From NCBI GenBank assembly GCA_950295325.1, contig OX485807.1, forward strand, positions 50,210,796-50,250,439: a stretch of DNA of 39,644 nt. Direction: 5' to 3'. Position 1 is the stretch's first letter, and every line of letters begins with the position of its first letter. This DNA is from Polytrichum commune. Its lineage: Eukaryota > Streptophyta > Polytrichopsida > Polytrichales > Polytrichaceae. The notes under the pieces were generated by a model, which was not told the origin of the DNA, did no database searches, and saw only the letters and a list, made by a program, of their open reading frames with translations. The position numbers were made by a program, and so were the translations under genes. This document shows, piece by piece, positions 1-11,619 of this stretch.

Positions 1-1040
1 CATCGAGCCCAAATCAACCGAGGAGAATTGAGGTAAATTCACTAACGCTAGCCTTCCATTTAGGGTTGGAGGAAGCGCGGCTAAGGTACGCATCTATAAA
101 CCCACTCACCTATCTCGTAAGGTCAAGTGGCTTGACCACTTGACCGCCAAGGGAATACCCAACTCCATTGTTTTCGGGGCCCTTGGTATGTTTTGTGGTA
201 GTAGCTTCATTTATTAGCAAGTTTCGTGTATGGTAAGTCGGATTAATCACCGACATAACCACTCTTAATGTTGTTGGTGGAAAGGTGGGATTAATGACCC
301 GCGAATCCACTATTATGTTGTTGGCCCCATAAATTGGGAGTAATGGCCCCAATTTATGAAGATTGCGCAACAGGTTGCCCGTCACCCTGGTCCCATTGAG
401 TTGCATTTCGTGGTCTATCCAGTGTAAACACATTTAACAATTAAAACATACAAAATAAATCGTAAACCCTTATTGGCAAGAGACCCGAATCGGAAACTTA
501 ACTTGGTAGAGTGACACCACCCTTCGAACCATTGATGTCCGAAGGGTTTGAGATGTTACTCGACCTTCAAAGGACCTGCACGAGGCCTTAGAAGGTTCCG
601 AGGTAAGGGGTGCACCAACCAGGTAAGGGGTGATGCCTAATATGTTAATGTAGTGAGTTAGAACGTGCAAACAAAAGTAAGTAATTAAGAAGGAATTTGT
701 GTGAAGGGTGGGACTTAGGCCAATTTCCCCCGCTTAGAAAACTAAATAGAACTAAATAAAGAAATAGGAAGAATTGAATGGTCCATCAAATTATCGTTAT
801 TCCGTTCGTTGAGTTAGAGTGGTATGAGTCACACCCGGTTGGTTGTATCAGAACCATCCCAATTCACAAATTAGGATTGCCTTGGCTTCAAGGCTGGTGC
901 GTCTGCGCGTAGAATAGGTTTTAGGTTAAGGTTAGAACTAGATATGAAATTGGTTAGTGGAGTTTAAAGCCACACTAGTAAAAAACTAAGGCCCAACCTC
1001 CGGAGGTACTACGACGCATATTTAATCTCCCTTAAAAATC
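1..1040. other. No gene recognised
   Basis: No coding region can be supported here; the longest open frames are about 100 residues, of mixed composition, and unlike any family I know. A short direct repeat, AGGTAAGGGGTG, occurs at 601-612 and 621-632. The sequence reads like old intergenic or repeat-derived DNA. Confidence 0.5.
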
Positions 1041-1078
1041 TAACTACTCACGTTATACACCTATCATCCGGGTTCGGC

Positions 1079-2740
1079 TTGGGCGCCTGCAAATGCAGGC
1101 CACCTTCACCGAAGGGCTTGTGTGATACTTTTAGGCTCCCTCGAAAGGGGGTGGCCCAAAAGTACCACACATTGCCGAAATCAAGAAACAAAGTGCCGCC
1201 CTCCTCTTCCATCCCTAATATCCGTGAACATAACAAACTACTCATAAGACTCACAAAATCCATATGTAACATCCCCGGAGATTCCTCTAACATCCTCAGA
1301 CAACTACTTTGGGTAGCATTTGGAATAGAAACATTGTCCCTCCTCCCACAATATGCCATCACAATTAATGATCAACTCACCCAAACATTCAACAACCTAG
1401 GCCCATTAGCAAACATTTACCAAGGTATAGTAAAATTCATAGTAAACAAATACGATGACATATAATATCTCCTGCTTTTGAAATACCAAGCCTGCAACAA
1501 ATCCCCACCACCAAAACCTCATACTTACTTAAGAAAACATTTCCACATCCACCTAAACTCCATAGGCACTACCTTCCCCCTCAACACATCCCCCTTATAT
1601 AACGATTTGCACAAAATTCTACACCACCCTTATGCCGCCCTTACACCACCCCAAAAGAAACTACAAAGAAATTTCTTACAAAACTTGCTATATTCAACAT
1701 CACAACCCTTAATCAACTCCAAGATCCCTCCATCACCCGCATACTCACACTCAAAGAATTCCAAGTAAAATACCACACTAATCCAGGATGATAAAAAATG
1801 TTCTCCTTCAAGCCTCCACTATGTTCCCACCTTACACCTACCACATACCACCCTCTACACAATATAGATCCCCACCACAACACACAAACCTCCCAACACA
1901 CCCAAAACCACTCTCACACAATCACTAGGCTCACCCATAACACATATCACCAACTTCAAATACATACACACAAAAGACGCGCGGGGGGGGTGAAAAATGC
2001 ATACTATATTCATTGCCATTGGCAATCTCCACACACCAACTACACAAAACGGATCTCACAATCCCACCTCTCAAACCTAGACACCATACTATATGAACAA
2101 AGCCTATCACTCATCACAAAACTAACACAATACACAAAGCATAAAGATAAAAATAAAAAATTCCATTGAACTAACCCATAATCAAGGGCTAGATGTCAAA
2201 TTTACCCAAGTCTCAATATCCCACATCTCACCCTATAAACAAAAGAATGCAACCTGGACAAAGACATCATCACCACCTCCCCAACAATACAAATACACCC
2301 CCTCCCCCATTCACCCAAATACATGACAATGACAGATGATTCATAATTGATATACCACTCGAAAGACTCACATGGCTATGGGATAGATACTCCAGATACA
2401 TATCCACATCCAATCACAACCTCTATCCTCACATGCACGACTTTGCCACACTCCTCCTTATCAACCGCTACCTAAACCCCATACCACACCGAGCCCCACA
2501 AAAAATCCCCCTACTCCACAACCATCACACACTAACACCACAAATACTCATTAACCTCAAACACACCTTCCAACTTGAGCACTCATATTTATGTAGTTCA
2601 CTTACATGCCCCATGAACTTTACAAACTACCACTCCCCACTCAAAAGAGACACAATATTTGGATCATTAGGCTGGCATTTTCAAACAAATGGGTAGGTAA
2701 TGGATACACTCACATAATGGACCTTGACCTACACCCGACC
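1079..2740 (+). pseudogene. Fossil transposon ORF with PCIF1-like motif, G-poor strand
   Basis: A broken plus-strand coding region. The best stretch runs from about 2340 to 2696 and reads into a module with the order LEHSYLCSSLTCP, then YHSPLKRD, then FGSLG. That spacing resembles the catalytic-domain signature of PCIF1-type (cap adenosine methyltransferase-like) proteins, in which an E-x-ASPLN-like segment precedes YCS and FGSLG. The frame shifts at about 2660; in the next frame AFSNKWVGNGY continues the pattern, but the expected NPPF/NPPY is absent. Upstream open pieces at 1079-1465, 1478-1768 and 1798-2169 lie in different frames and are probably remnants of the same gene. The plus strand is strikingly poor in G and rich in A and C from about 1200 to 2700. 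PCIF1-like domains have been reported in some eukaryotic transposons, but the assignment here rests on a short motif only. Confidence 0.4.
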
Positions 2741-2777
2741 CAACACCCGACCCGACACCCAACCCGACACCCAACCT
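2731..2777. repeat. Short CCCGAC/CCCAAC minisatellite
   Basis: About four imperfect copies of a 10-11 bp unit of the form ACCCGACCCA / ACCCGACACCC. It follows directly on the PCIF1-like fossil and probably arose by slippage. Confidence 0.6.
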
Positions 2778-2779
2778 GG

Positions 2780-3640
2780 TTTACAATAATGCACCATGCC
2801 GCCCAATATGTCCACCCTCATTCGGTTGGTTCGGTCAGGTAACTTGTCATACCCTCCATATACTCCAATGTGGGTCATGTCAACACATGATAGGTGAATG
2901 GCATGTGTGCACCCACAACAGTGGCAATTTTGGTATGTTCATCGATGCGGGTAGACGGTGCGCACCACAAAGTACCCCAATTCCGGCGCACGCTACCAAG
3001 AGGCACCAAACGAATATCACCCAAAACCCAATCCATCCTACCCATTCTGGTAGAATGGGCAAAGGGTATGGTCACCCCCATGATGGGGATCGTCACCCAT
3101 AGAAGCCCCAAGGGGTGGTAACAACATTATTGGATGCATCACCCAACTTCTAACTAGGCCATCAAGACTGCACCGACGGACTACTACCACCGCATACTGG
3201 TGACCATTTCCACTGAAATTCCCATGTGTTCCTATAACGATGTGTGAGCGTGTTATAGTGTGCAGAATTTGATCAAGGCTAAAGTTAGGAATAAGTTGGG
3301 CAGTAAGAATGTTGAGGCAATATTGCGAGTTGCCTTGGAAAGGTGTGAGCCAGGATCACCCCCACCCTTGAATGCGTCGTGGTCCAGGTGAGGGATCCCC
3401 CTTCCACAAGTTCCTCAGCTACTTGCAAGTGAATGGGCCTCTACCCACTTCAATGATGAATTGGTGCAAGTGACACCCCCTCTTTATTATATTTAGCCAC
3501 AAGTGTTCACAAACACATGGGTTCACACCACACAAAATCACACTGGATTCCTAATGTTTCTTATCTAAGAGTTCATAACCCAGCCATCACACTTCCTACT
3601 ACTCCTACCCCTAGTCTCACTATTTAATTAACTTAGCACC
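2780..3640. other. No gene recognised
   Basis: Only short, overlapping frames on both strands with no family resemblance. A 13-base string GTGTTATAGTGTG near 3249 recurs near 33757, perhaps from a shared repeat family. Nothing else is seen. Confidence 0.4.
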
Positions 3641-5130
3641 TAAGCCCGCTCATTGACCGAGCTTGGATCACAAGCCTACCTCCCTAAGAGTTACTGGCCA
3701 GAAGCTAACTATCTGATATTTGAGCACTAAGGCAGCACAGTAATGCCTCCCGTAACCCTCTGCCTCTCTGTAAGGCCTATCACCTCCCTCTGCAGTAATT
3801 CTACCCTGTTTCCTCGACTCTGTTTTCGAAATGATGATTCGGCAGACCACTCACTGAGGTCCAGCAGCTCCGAGCCCTCTGCACTTCGATCAGTTGCGCC
3901 TGTCCACTTCGAGGTTGCCCCAGACTCCTGGTGGTGAGTCATCCCACAGTCTCTTCGGCTTCCTGCAGCCTTCCGAAGGAGTGTTCGAGCTACACTTAAC
4001 CCTTAAAGGACATATGCTTTCCCGATACCACACCCAAAATATCTTTTAAAATTTATTTTAAGCATGATTAACCAATTAATTTACATAGGCTCTATTCTAA
4101 AGAAGTATAGATCTTGCTAAGGTGCTCGATTTGGCATTCTAAAAACCCCATTTGATGCAATGGAGTAGACGTTTTGAACAAGATTCTCCCAAAATAATAC
4201 CAAACCCGTGGGGCAGCATTGTCCTTTAAGGGTTAAGTCGCCAGTGTGTGGCCTACACCACACCGCTCCAACGCGCTTGTGTCTTCCTGATTGACAATTC
4301 CCCTTCGACCTCCCTTATGCGTGAGATTCCTGTCGTTCTTCGATGTGCAAATTCAGTGCACCCAGCTTACTCCGGGCCTCGTGCTTCTTCACTCTCGAGT
4401 GACAGCCACTCCTGGAATCAGCTGAACCAACCTCGTTGTTGTTCGCCGCTCAATTCGACAGGGTATGCATCTTGGGCCCCCAATTCTCGCAGCAGACTGT
4501 AAGCTGGGAAGGGCAGCAAGGAAGTCTGGATGAAGTACCTACCTCAGTCACTTACGGCGCTGTCTAGGAAAATCCCTGGCGATTATTCCAGCAGCCTTCG
4601 CTGGCCCTCATTATCTTCTGATCCGTTCACTCCCTCTTCGCCGACCTCTTCAGCATTCTCCCACATTCTCCATCCTGACCTCGGCGTATGCCGTGAGGTT
4701 TGCACAGATTCCCAACCCATGAGAGCTGCCCTGCACACCTACCTGGAGGACCCGAATTTCCAAACGTACCAGAACTTCATGAGCATTGTTCCTCCCCCTG
4801 ATATGGCAATCCTCTTCTACCTTCAGCGCCAGTAACCACTACTGTTAGCTTTGCTTTACCGCCGAACTTCTGCCCCTGTCAACGGCTTCCTGCCCCTTAC
4901 GCTCTCAAGGCCAATGCACCTTGTTGATGGGTTGCGGCCTCTGCCTTCCTAAGCTCCTTTGTCCGCCTCCGCGTTTCCTCTTACCAACCAGATCCGACCA
5001 AGCTCCCTGCCCCGAATTTGACAGGGCTCCGCCCCTGTTCCGGCAGCCTCGGCTTCCCAGAGAGAATGAGAGAGACGACGAGTTTTCTCTCGGACCCCTT
5101 CGGAGGCTTCTCCTGTGATTTGGAAATCCG
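3641..5130. other. Unrecognised C/T-rich region split by a MITE
   Basis: This stretch is more GC-balanced and pyrimidine-rich on the plus strand than its surroundings and has several plus-strand frames of 60-100 residues (3743-3937, 4248-4502, 4530-4835) rich in Ser and Pro. They could be remnants of coding exons, but I recognise no domain and no consistent splice signals. A miniature piggyBac-type element at 3996-4236 has inserted into it. I do not call a gene. Confidence 0.3.
3996..4236. mobile_element. piggyBac-type MITE flanked by TTAA
   Basis: A perfect inverted repeat of 18 bases (CTTAACCCTTAAAGGACA at 3995-4012, its complement at 4220-4237) bounds about 240 bp. Read as TTAA | CCCTTAAAGGACA ... 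TGTCCTTTAAGGG | TTAA, it fits the piggyBac superfamily exactly: termini beginning CCC and a duplicated TTAA target (3996-3999 and 4233-4236). The 233-bp interior is AT-rich without an open frame, so the element is non-autonomous. The perfect ends suggest fairly recent insertion. Confidence 0.8.
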
Positions 5131-5149
5131 GCACCTAATCCATAGTTGG

Positions 5150-6309
5150 GAGGCCCCCCCTTTGAATGAACAACAATCTAGCCTAAACAACCAATAACCT
5201 TGAACCCAAGCATTTGAACTTAGGCACCACTCCAACTTAAATGAACTAATTACTTGTTTTTGGTATTTTCATTTTAATTGAACACAATCTCACAACTTAA
5301 CTTTGATTAACTTAACCTTTGGACAATTCAACACTTCCTAACTTTTACACTAACTTCACTTAATGCTAATTCTAATGTTTGGATATGATTTTAAGTTAAG
5401 TTGAAATGTGAGCACAGAATTGGGCTCACAAAAGGCTAGATGAGGGGGTAGATGACATTATTGGTGACGTTGTCTTACTTTGGAAGAATGATAATAAATA
5501 CCATTTTTTGTATGCTAATCCCTCTTCTTATTTCAATTCTCCTAATACACCAAGTGTGAGTGATATGTCTTGTTCGTTTGGGGTCGTTGATACTAATGGC
5601 AATGGTACGCAAATTTCGTGACTTTCAATACTAACTAGCCTCCGGAAAATACTTGGACCCTTTGTGGATCTTGTATTTTTTGAAGGCTACATCCTTGGCC
5701 CTAAGATGGTAAGGGCTTTGCCAGGTTCAACTCATGCTAAGGATATTATTTAAACAAACAAATAGAGAGTGAATGCCAACATTCTTTAACCCTGAACACT
5801 TGAAAAGGGGGGGGGGGGGGGGAGATGAACGACAATGAAACTTAAAGGAAAAACAATGGGGAGGGAATGAACATCCAACACCAAAATACAAAACCAACCC
5901 CATTTTAGACATCCTGGAAACTAGATAAATGAAAAACGGAATGTTAGCTAATTGCCTAAATACATTAGGAAGTGGGGGATATCAACCGATAAAATTTGCA
6001 CTCTCTAGGCCCACTTCCGAGTAAATTTGAAAAATCCAAGCCACCTCCTAGAAGCTAGGAAATTATTCGTTTTCTCTATAGAACTCCCCCGGACTCTGCC
6101 TCTGACTCCATTTGTCTCTTGTCCAGTGGGCTCTATGCAAGCAAACGTTTCCAATAGGTACCTTGGTTATATAAGTTATGTAGGTGTTATTTGGTTAGAT
6201 TTTTTAATTAGAAACATGTATTTGATTGGTGTGTGGTTTGGTGAGGATCAAGGATTAAACAACATAAAGACACGTGTTTAGGACAAATTGGACAAGTCTT
6301 TAAATGTAT
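5150..6309. other. No gene recognised; contains G16 tract
   Basis: AT-rich sequence with only chance-length frames. A run of 16 G lies at 5807-5822. It resembles the G-run in the ends of the neighbouring transposon, but I found no partner end or target duplication for it. Confidence 0.4.
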
Positions 6310-6317
6310 CAATTACT

Positions 6318-7632
6318 CTCGGGGGGGGGGGCACTCCCTTGTATATTTTGCATACACTTGCGATAATGACCTATTAAAATGGGGGCTATTTACCTATGAG
6401 AAAGGATTATAAGGGATGCTAATTTTTGAAATAATGGTAAATTGTTGTGATTATTTTCACCCTATTGGTAATTATAAATTCTTGGATGGTTGATTTTATG
6501 GTACCCTATATTACTTATATGTATTTTTTTCCCCTGATTGCCCCCATTCCTTAAAGTGTATGATACAGTAGAATTCTTGTTAGAAGCACATGTACAGAGT
6601 AAGAGAAACAAACATTTACTAGGGTTTAGGGTTTAGGGTCACATTGAAGTCCGGGCAAAGCAAAACACTAAACAATAACAACAAAAGATTGCAATTACAT
6701 GTCATAAAGCAACACGAGCCAACGAATAAAAGTTGTGTTGGATAACACAGTTAGAAACCTTGAGGTCTTAGGGAACAGGCCAGCCACATGTGTTTCAAAG
6801 TCACATTTACAAGGTTTGCAAAATCCCTACAATTGATGCCTTGATATTCCAATCCTACACATTGGAGGAAAATCCCACGCCATGCAAGCAAAATCCACCT
6901 AAACTAGCTAGGCTACCATTTACACATGTGGGAGATATGAGGGTACTCGAACTGAAATGACTACTACAGATTTCAAGGTATACTAATGATCATTCAGCCT
7001 TTTTCCAAATTATATCTCCACATGTGTGAGATAGTACAAATTTAGCAAGTTTTATTTTTTATTTGAAATGAACTCACTCAATAAGTTTGCATCTACCTCA
7101 TCTAAGGTGTAGATTTTGCTAGTTGATTTATACAGTATAGACACAGTTGAGATAATAGCATCCATATCAACCCCACACACAACCACTCTCAACATACTTA
7201 TATTTGTTGAGACCCAGCTGTTTTTTGAACCAATGGAGGTAAGCCATAGCAGTTGGGAAGAGCGTTTCTCTATTTCCGTTCTGGACTACACGTTTCATCA
7301 AGTCAATGAGTTGCCAACAATTGCCCCACTTAGTACCAACCTTCACCCTTATCTTTTGAACCCTTCCTATATAGAACATGCCATATTTTGGTAGCAAAGT
7401 ATTTAATTTTTGAAACTATCGCTTTTTCTCCATGCTATTTTATATGTACCACTTAGGTAATTTAATCATGTTTTGTCAAATGCTATATTACATATAATCA
7501 TGTTTCACAATCCCAAAGCACCCTATACTACATCTAATAATTTACAAATTTTACGCCAAATTTTTATACAAGACCCTATATTTTATCGCACGTAGTTCCT
7601 ACGTTTTTCGCCAGTGCCCCCCCCCCCCCGAG
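6318..7632. mobile_element. Non-autonomous DNA transposon with poly-G inverted ends and 8-bp TSD
   Basis: The left end reads CTC, 11 G, CACT (6318-6335) and the right end is its complement, AGTG, 13 C, GAG (7613-7632). Immediately outside both ends is the same 8-base word CAATTACT (6310-6317 and 7633-7640), a target-site duplication. The subterminal words TGCGATAA also match in inverted orientation at similar distances from the ends. An 8-bp duplication is usual for hAT elements and is also reported for Zisupton-like elements. The G-tract terminus is not the canonical hAT end, so the superfamily is left open. The interior of about 1.3 kb has no open frame above 92 residues and no recognisable transposase. 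Confidence 0.8.
6619..6638 (+). repeat. Interstitial plant-type telomere motif
   Basis: Nearly three TTTAGGG units in a row, inside the transposon at 6318-7632. The same motif recurs near 21250 and 23170. Confidence 0.7.
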
Positions 7633-7640
7633 CAATTACT

Positions 7641-9110
7641 CCACAGTGAACGCAATTGGGAGGACCTATGTATTTAATTAAGGAACCAACAAACATGCAC
7701 TTTTGATAACCGTAACAAATCAAGGGTAGGTTCGATTTTCAATCTTGTATTTGGTGGTGCTTCATCGTAGATTTGCTAATGCAACAAAAGTTTTGTTGTG
7801 AAAATCTAAGGTTGGGACATCTATAACCAATTAAATAAGCAAGTTTGCATTTGTTTAGGAAGAGTATAATGGGGAATTATTTTTCTTGCAAAGAGAAACA
7901 AATTTTAAGGAGAATGCACTAAATTAAATTCCTTTCGAGAATATGGAAATTTCTATAAATTTTGAAGGAGTAAAATTAGGGTAACACACAATTGATCTAT
8001 AGGTTGGCCCGTAACCGCCCATCTAAATGCTAATGATTGGCTACGACAATTATCAAAACTATTATTAGGATAATCAATCACAAGCCACTAGCACATAAAC
8101 CTTAACTTCGTTTGCCTAAAACATATAAATCTCATCCATGTCAACATTACATGACCCTAGTGAGCGGTTTAATGGACCCAGTCAACTGTGGATGCCTCAA
8201 CCTTAATAAATAGAAGTCAGAGAACATGAAAACTGCACTGAATAACAACCACATACCTTAGGTCACCCCAATTACGTTCCCTATTGAACCTAGAATGATA
8301 TTTTAACATGCACCTCAATCTCTTTTGACCAAAAGTCTTTTTGGTGTCCATTCTTAGAATCCACACCTAACTACACACCACATAAATATACGTGTCTGAT
8401 TAAGATAGTCACCGAATTAGGCACATTTACCTTATTTCCAACATCCTTGATTTACTCTTGAAACAGGTTTTTGCACTTTTGCCCCTGTGGTGTTAAAATA
8501 CACAGATGAGTGCGATTTTCATGGCGTCCTTAAAGTGTCCTGGGTTATCATTCAACTTCAAGATTTAACGTGTTATATATCTTTGATTCTCGCAGAAGAA
8601 GTAAAGAAGATGAATGTTCATCTCAGATTCATGGCTTAGTTTGCGTTGGGATTGTGCAGGAGGAGAGGCATGCCATGCGAGGCCAGGCAGGCAAACCTAT
8701 CTTTGCGTTAGCAGTGTTGCAGTTTGTCAAACTGAATTCCTCATTATAAGCTTCATTTGCAAATACAAGGGAATCGCGCTTACAAAGTCGACTAAATCTC
8801 ATACCAATAAAGACAGCATCCCAGCCCCTCCAATCCCCAGCGTTACACACTCGAAGCACAGAGCTACTCGAAGGGTCAACTTGTCAGCTAACAAAGTACA
8901 AGCTTACTTCTGAGAAACAAAGTGTGATATATAGCCTCACTCACATCCATGGTCTTCTTATTCATCATCCAGGTTCTCAACTCGTAAAACAACTTGCTAA
9001 CTTTATTCTCAAATAATTCCTGGACGTCCTTATTAGCAACAATTGTGTAACTTGACAAAGCAATTCCAGCGCACACTAGGTCATAGTTTGAGTCACATTC
9101 AGATCTACGC
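7641..9110. other. No gene recognised
   Basis: AT-rich sequence. Open frames at 8614-8913 (+) and 8629-8859 (-) overlap on opposite strands and have no recognisable features. I see no repeat structure. Confidence 0.4.
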
Positions 9111-9116
9111 TGAGCT

Positions 9117-9206
9117 TCAGGACTGACAGAGGATTTCTCTGCCAGCGACGAGAATAATATCCGACGTCGCAAAGAGACCTCCAAGCACAGCAGCGCAGCT
9201 CATCAC
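9117..9206 (-). pseudogene. Isolated last exon paralogous to the membrane-protein gene at 10917
   Basis: On the minus strand an acceptor-like TTTCAG is followed by an open stretch of 29 codons beginning VMSCAAVLGGLFATSD and ending EILCQS, then a stop. It aligns along its whole length with the last exon of the gene at 10917-11613 (MVISVAVLGCLCATST ... VLLCQP, stop), with the same length, the same preceding intron phase and the same terminal LCQ-x motif. I could not find the matching first exon at higher coordinates, so this is either a broken duplicate or a gene whose first exon has diverged. The longer minus-strand frame at 8888-9184 overlaps it in another reading frame and is probably accidental. 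Confidence 0.55.
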
Positions 9207-9209
9207 CTG

Positions 9210-10900
9210 AAATGGATGGATTGGCACCAATTCAAGAGTGCATTAGAGTGACATCCTCCTCGCACAAATTCCCACCAGAAGCCACCGGGAGACAGTGTCT
9301 CTAGCTACGTGAAGTCCATAATACATCGAGGTGTTTCTCTTCTAGATCTATTCTGCTACACAAATTCGTTCTGCTAACTTCCATATGCATGACCACAAGT
9401 CCACGACAATCCACGAAGTCACTGCGCACTTGTGGTGGGACCGGGCAGACCGGTTCCCACCATAATCCTATATATAACTAATGACCGAGTTGGCAGGCTT
9501 CTCATCACATTTCGACAAGTAGATGATCTTTGCCCAAGTGCCTATATCCATAAAATAATCCTTCAATCACGTTGGGAATGGCTAGTGGAATTTGCATTCT
9601 GCTACAGCCATCCCTTTCTGCTCTCTTTATGCAGCCATGTTTTGTAGCAGAATTGTTCATGCGAGATGTACTCAGAGGTTCAATAGTGGGTGCAGAGCCA
9701 AAAGTGTTTGATCCCCTGGGTCAGTCACCTCAGAAATTACATAACTATTAATTCAAGATTGCCATGGAAACCACCGTTCAACCTGTAATATGTCACCTCT
9801 GACTATTTAATGTAGGACAATACTACATCGATATGTGCAATTAGGTTGCTCCACGATAACTTGCCAACATTCCGCATTAATTTGACCATTTATTACCACA
9901 TTTATTACCACTGTACATAAATTAATTTCTTGAATGCGGTTGTTGTACGGATAAGTAAACAGCGTTATAAGTTTTTGTGGTCTAATATTGACCCAAGGTA
10001 ATTTGCAGGAGTAGAGAGGCAATATGTAATTTAATGCAACCCAAATTAGCGACATGCATTAGCAGAAACGTAGCAAAGTATGCGTACTGCTACACAGTAA
10101 CACTTAATTATGGCCAGGAAACTCTATCGTAGTGGAAAGAACGCAGGTCGGCCATGTCCCCAGCCATGGCGCCTGCAATGGGCCCACTTCCACGTTTCAA
10201 GACTTTGCATAGGGGAATACGATGTTTTATTGAGTAAGATAGATACCAAGATTTGGAATCAGAAATGTGGCAGTGCGTGATTCTCCTAGAAGTAGCAGAA
10301 AAATTAGTGGGGGGTGTAGCAGATCCTGAGCCCTTTCCCGGAAGGATCAAAGAAAAGGCCGCAGGGATCAAATTACAAAGAGGCAGTTTGATTCGTTCTA
10401 AGAAAGTTAGCCGTGCCTAGAGTTAAACATTTCATTGAGAGATGTGTCAAGTGGAATGTGATGTTGACGTATATTAAAATACCTACAGTAGCAGAAAAGT
10501 AGCAAGGTCGCTCCACTCCAGAACCCACTATGCGTTTAAGCCTGGTGCAACAAAAAACTTACATCACACTGATGTGCAGGAGAATGGATGGTTCCAGCAG
10601 AATTTCTAGTGGAAAGCTTAGCAGAACCTAGCATGCACCCATGCCTCCAAACTTCAAACTCCAAAGGTACAAAAAGGATGCAAATGTAGGAGGAACCACC
10701 ACAGTTTAGTCACCCAGGTGGTTTATTGATCGTGAGTTGCATGCCAAAAACCTTTCCATTTCCACATTAGAAGTCGATTGCTGCAGCCTTGTGCACGGTG
10801 TTTCCTTGTCCCATTCATTGATTGTGGGTGTGTTGATTTGATAGTACGCGGGAATTACAAAAGACGATTGGCAGAGCTGCTAGAGCTAGCGTCAGAAGAA
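9210..10900. other. No gene recognised
   Basis: No convincing exon. The region precedes the membrane-protein gene and may contain its promoter, but no core element is distinctive enough to call. Confidence 0.35.
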
Positions 10901-10916
10901 AATAGACTTGTTGCTA

Positions 10917-11613
10917 ATGGCAGATTCTTCTCCCTCCCTTGAAATCGAGGAGTCTGATATTGAGATCCAGCAACAGAATAGCTTAAATTTTGAGCATGCC
11001 AACGCAAATGGATGCAACAAAGCCTATGCATTCATTCGCGAGCACAGCGCATTATTACAATTCCTTGTCGCACTTCTGTTCTCGAAGATTTCAAAGGCCA
11101 TCTTCTCACCGGCCCCTCATGTGGAGAACGGTCTGCTGGAGCCTGACCGCCTGATGGGCCACAAAGCGTATGGAGACATTCTCAAGCTCCTCGGAGGGCT
11201 TCTTACCATTTACACTCTGGTGTTGACAACATTGGCCCAGGGAACAAGGTTGCGTTGTGTGCACTGGTGGATCCCATTTTCTCTCGTTCTCATTCCTTCA
11301 GTTGCTGTGGCCACTGCCGTTTTTTTTCAGCTCAAGAAAATGTCCCGCAGTGCCCGACAGGTACGTCTGCACCCCAGCCACACACGCTGAATTTCAGAAA
11401 CACTGCAATTGTACTCCAATTGTATTAGTTTGATGTTTATAGGTTAAGGGTTCCACGGTGAGATTTTGTGGGCGATGACGAAGGTGTCAATTTAACACAC
11501 CTTTGAACTGGTGTCCTTGTCAGATGGTGATCTCTGTGGCTGTGCTTGGATGTCTTTGTGCGACATCAACGATAACTCTCATCTCGTGCAGAGTATTACT
11601 CTGTCAACCATGA
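10917..11613 (+). CDS. Two-exon small membrane protein, function unknown
   Basis: Exon 1 spans 10917-11360 (148 codons) and ends CGACAG before GTACGT. Exon 2 spans 11524-11613 after GTCAG and adds 29 codons, giving 177 residues. The start is the first ATG of the frame (MADSSPSLEIEESD). The first 40 residues are acidic and Gln/Asn-rich. Hydrophobic segments lie near residues 43-62 (LLQFLVALLF), 85-105 (LLGGLLTIYTLVLTTLA), 115-135 (IPFSLVLIPSVAVATAVFF) and 149-171 (the second exon), so it is probably a four-segment membrane protein with its N-terminus outside the bilayer. I recognise no family. Codon use is balanced and no stop or frameshift breaks it. A paralogous last exon lies at 9117-9206 in inverted orientation. 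The conserved second exon supports this being a real host gene rather than transposon DNA. Confidence 0.65.
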
Positions 11614-11619
11614 AAGTCT

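Noticed and set aside
5807-5822. G16 tract as the end of a second poly-G transposon
   Set aside because: No complementary C-tract end with a matching 8-base duplication was found on either side.
8888-9184. Minus-strand ORF of 98 residues
   Set aside because: It overlaps, in another frame, the exon at 9117-9206 that has a clear paralogue; only the latter has comparative support.
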